DNA from: Perilla frutescens
Taxonomy: Eukaryota > Streptophyta > Magnoliopsida > Lamiales > Lamiaceae
Direction: 5' to 3'
Length of the DNA stretch: 64,000 nt
Assembly (NCBI GenBank): GCA_026008535.1
Contig: BRKX01000003.1
Span: 60,723,001-60,787,000, forward strand
Under the pieces are notes generated by a model. That model saw only the letters and a list, made by a program, of their open reading frames with translations. It was not told the DNA's origin and ran no database searches. Positions 60,900 through 64,000 of this stretch are shown one piece after another. Made by a program: the position numbers and the translations under genes. Within the stretch, counting starts at the first letter, position 1, and each line of letters begins with the position of its first letter.

Positions 60900-63800
60900 A
60901 AACTGTGTGCTTTTAATTATTATTATATTTAATTGCATGTTTCATATACTTGCATTGTACATGATATGAAGTGGGTCAACACACGGTAAAAATTATATCA
61001 TCGGATTCATTGCATTGTGTTAAAAGGCTAACGACTTAGATATATGCTTCTGAACCCACCATCGATACACCGTAGAATAATATGATAATATGATAGTTAG
61101 TTTATCTCGACTAGCTGATTATTCTAGTACATTGTCTTGTGTATTGATGGATATCACGATATGATATTATTCTCAATTCTGACCTAAGTGAGAGAATAAA
61201 AATCCACAGAGTTCGGATTCTTTGATATGATCAACAACCTTGATATTTTGGGTAGTGACATTTACATATATGATGGATCGTGCATTATATATGGCCATTG
61301 TGTCCTGGTGCACCAAGTTGATGATGTATCCTTGGGGAAAACAAAGATGGGAAGCCCTACAGACAGAATATTAATTTATTTTTACATGATACGGAAGTCG
61401 TGCGGTACTACTCTCGGAACAAGATATTAATTAATTATAGCTATCAAAAGCTTACAAAATTAATTAATGGACATTATATTTTAAATATGAGGAATGAGTA
61501 AACTGAATGACAAAACATATTCGTAAATATGTATTAAATTGACAAATCAGTATTATTTCTTTAGTGGAATAAAAATAATACTTAATTTATTTATTTATAT
61601 CCTAGTTATGAATATTAGAAATTAAATAAATTAGTAGACCAATTTAATATTCTTCTAGATCCATGTTGTAGCTCAATGTAACCATAATGGACTCGGAATA
61701 GAACAAGAGTTGAATGCTCAAACCAACGAGTTTGGAAATACATAAGTCCCTTTTCGTGCTCTCTTGATTCCTAGGGTTTCCATATAAGTCTAGCAATTTG
61801 TAGCTCATTCTACATCTATAATCTAGACAATGTTCGGGAATAAAGCAGAAAATCAAGAAGTAGAGAATGAGAGCTTAGAGAATTTTGAACACAAGCAAGA
61901 AGTAGTTGGCCGATCTCGTGTTCTTCATCAACAACGAGATTAGACATTTAATCTCGTGAGCAACCTGACAACGTATGTAAATGCAATTTCGATTGTTACT
62001 ATATTCCACATTAATAGTTTCAAAATTAAACTTGAATGCTAATTCTAACATAACATAATTAATATCACATATAAAATTATGATTTACATGAATATGAAAT
62101 TAATGGTATCCAAATAGATTCTACGATGGATTAATTCCAAAAACCCCAACACCAAGGTGGGTGGATTGTTATTGCAGCCAAAAGTTGTAGCTTCAAATTG
62201 TACTAACATTTTTAGGTCGTCTGTATACTGTATGTCCTACATATAAGAGTACTCCTACTTAACAAAATTAAAAATAAAATAAAATAAAAAATTAACATTT
62301 ATTCTATTACCCGATGGGCTAGGAAAGAATTTCCCCTAAATATATATGTATTGTCACAAAAGTTGATGGGAAAATCGGATGCCTGGTCCAAATATACAGT
62401 GATTAGTGGAAATATTTCTTTATCAGAATGACATTATATTAATCAGAATTAGAAATTAATTGGCATTTAAAGTGTATCTGTTCATATTTTATGTGGTTCA
62501 GTGTTTTTTCTTTGGACAAATCTCCCAATACTTGCAAAAAGAATTAAAGAAAGAGGGAATATTGTGTGTCAAATATGAGATTAAAAAAAATTAAGATGAT
62601 TGAATTGGATTAAAATACAATATTCTTGAAATCTCTCTCTTTTTTTTTTTCGTTTCAATAAGAATGTGATGTAAGAAGATAATATTAATTTATCATTAAT
62701 CCAAGAAAATATGAGATTCGTGACACCATAAAAATGTGATTGATACGGTGAAATGGAACGAAATAAAATGATCAATTCCTATATTCATTCCTATGTCTGA
62801 AATTAGTATTGTTCAAAATCGAAATCATCATTCCCAATGGAATCCATATTCCCAAATGAAGGAGAATAGTCATTCCACCCACCCTCATGGGTTTAGCTAC
62901 CCAATGACTAAAAAAATTAATATATAATATATTTATACATAATTATGTCTTATAATATAATTTTATCATATTTAGAAAAATAAATTCAAAAATTAAATTA
63001 AAAAATTTATTATTATTATTTCTTAATTATTTTAATATTATTTATTTATTTTCAAAATATAATTTAAAAATATATGTTAAAATCAAATTTTGATAGCTTT
63101 TATAATTTTGTTGGAGAAAAATGAAAGTGATGCCAAAATAAATATAACTTAAAAAATATGTTATAATGTAATATAAAATATTTATTTATTTGATATAATT
63201 TAATATATTAAAAAAAATTGAAATGTTAAAGTATTTTTCTATGAAGTAAAAATATGTTTATTAACTTATACAAATTATTATATATTGATTAATCAAATAT
63301 TTTAGAATAAAATTTTTCAATAAAATTAATAAATTATAATTTACTAAAAAATTAGAAAAATTGATTTACTAAAAAAAATGGCGTTTAGAAATATAAAAAA
63401 TAAATTAAGGCACGTGTTGATATTTATTAGCTACTACGTACACTTTATTCAATTATAAGAAAATTTAAAATTACATAAAATATTCATTATATAAGATAAA
63501 AAAATTGATATTTTATTCCGTAGACATACCAATCATAAGAATCGTCACTCCATTCAAAACCTCATTTCATTCCTTAGTTCATTCCATCCATACATAATTA
63601 CATTCTATCATATCAATTACCTTCTAATTATTCCGATATTTCTATATATATAAAACTTTTAAGGTAAAGGGAAAGACAGACCGGCCATGATTATCTTTTT
63701 TGTTTCATGTCACTTTTTTGTTTAATTTATTGAAAATAATTTATGAAAGTATCGTTTTGGTTTTGCAAGGCTTATTACATTTACTAATATATGAAAGTAT

Positions 63801-64000
63801 CGTTTTGTATTCAATTGAGATTCTGTAGGATTTTGTTGGACTTTTAAAATTTGAGTGTATTCAATTTAGACTTTTGAAAGTCTTTAAAAATCCAGAGGTA
63901 TTCAACATAGATTTTAAAATGTCTATAAATATTCAACTGTATTCAAAATTTCATGGACTTTAAAAAGTCATTGATTCTATTGGATTTCACCTCAAAATTA
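60900..64000. other. AT-rich intergenic DNA at the right edge
   Basis: No gene recognised; open frames at 61227-61430, 61644-61856 and 62581-62775 carry no motif. Region 62760-63640 has ATTCCATT/ATTCATTCC words on both sides, suggesting a MITE-like element, but its ends were not fixed. Region 63800-64000 repeats TATTCAA / GACTTTTAAA words and continues beyond the window. Confidence 0.45.

Noticed and set aside
60830..60900. Possible tRNA gene from box A/box B-like motifs
   Set aside because: No cloverleaf or acceptor stem; the motifs belong to the SINE head.

Overview
This is a eudicot plant nuclear sequence. It is strongly AT-rich between genes, its genes are intron-split with GT..AG junctions, and about half of the window is transposable-element sequence. 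The host proteins look like ordinary dicot proteins, probably asterid, but the species cannot be named from sequence alone.

Five host loci plus one partial one are supported. At the left edge is the 5' end of a gamma-SNAP gene on the minus strand (exons 405-451, 230-297 and 1-90). Two five-exon GH31 alpha-glucosidase genes lie in the same orientation at 17502-20491 and 38851-42028. The first is intact (887 codons). The second has the same exon structure but carries an in-frame TAG at 39789-39791. A single-exon pectin methylesterase/invertase inhibitor gene is at 45197-45700. An LSD1-type zinc-finger gene (six coding exons, 183 residues) is at 55470-58125, and a three-exon CASP-like membrane protein gene (207 residues) is at 58926-60154.

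Mobile DNA fills most of the rest. Region 4115-9672 is a complete Ty3/gypsy element with target duplication CCCAC. Region 21246-27077 is a nested stack: a host LTR-like repeat is interrupted by a Tekay-like LTR with target duplication AAGTG, and that in turn holds a non-coding element with an Athila/Tat-type primer-binding site. Region 27078-36949 is a young-looking Tekay-type chromovirus with an extra ORF upstream of gag and a partial tandem copy on its left. Region 49084-54510 is a complete Ty3 element on the minus strand, related in protein to the first but with different LTRs. Smaller elements include three tRNA-derived SINEs with target duplications, LINE fragments, two Helitron-like 3' ends, a 2-kb hAT-like non-coding element rich in CTCGAG-type repeats, and several satellites and microsatellites.

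The alpha-glucosidase pair is best read as an old tandem duplication pushed apart by retrotransposon accumulation, after which the downstream copy acquired a nonsense codon. The LSD1-like and CASP-like genes sit about 0.8 kb apart and have no evident functional link. I found no novel multi-gene system. The least conventional item is the Pro/Ala-rich, acid-tailed ORF at 29490-30293 inside the Tekay element.
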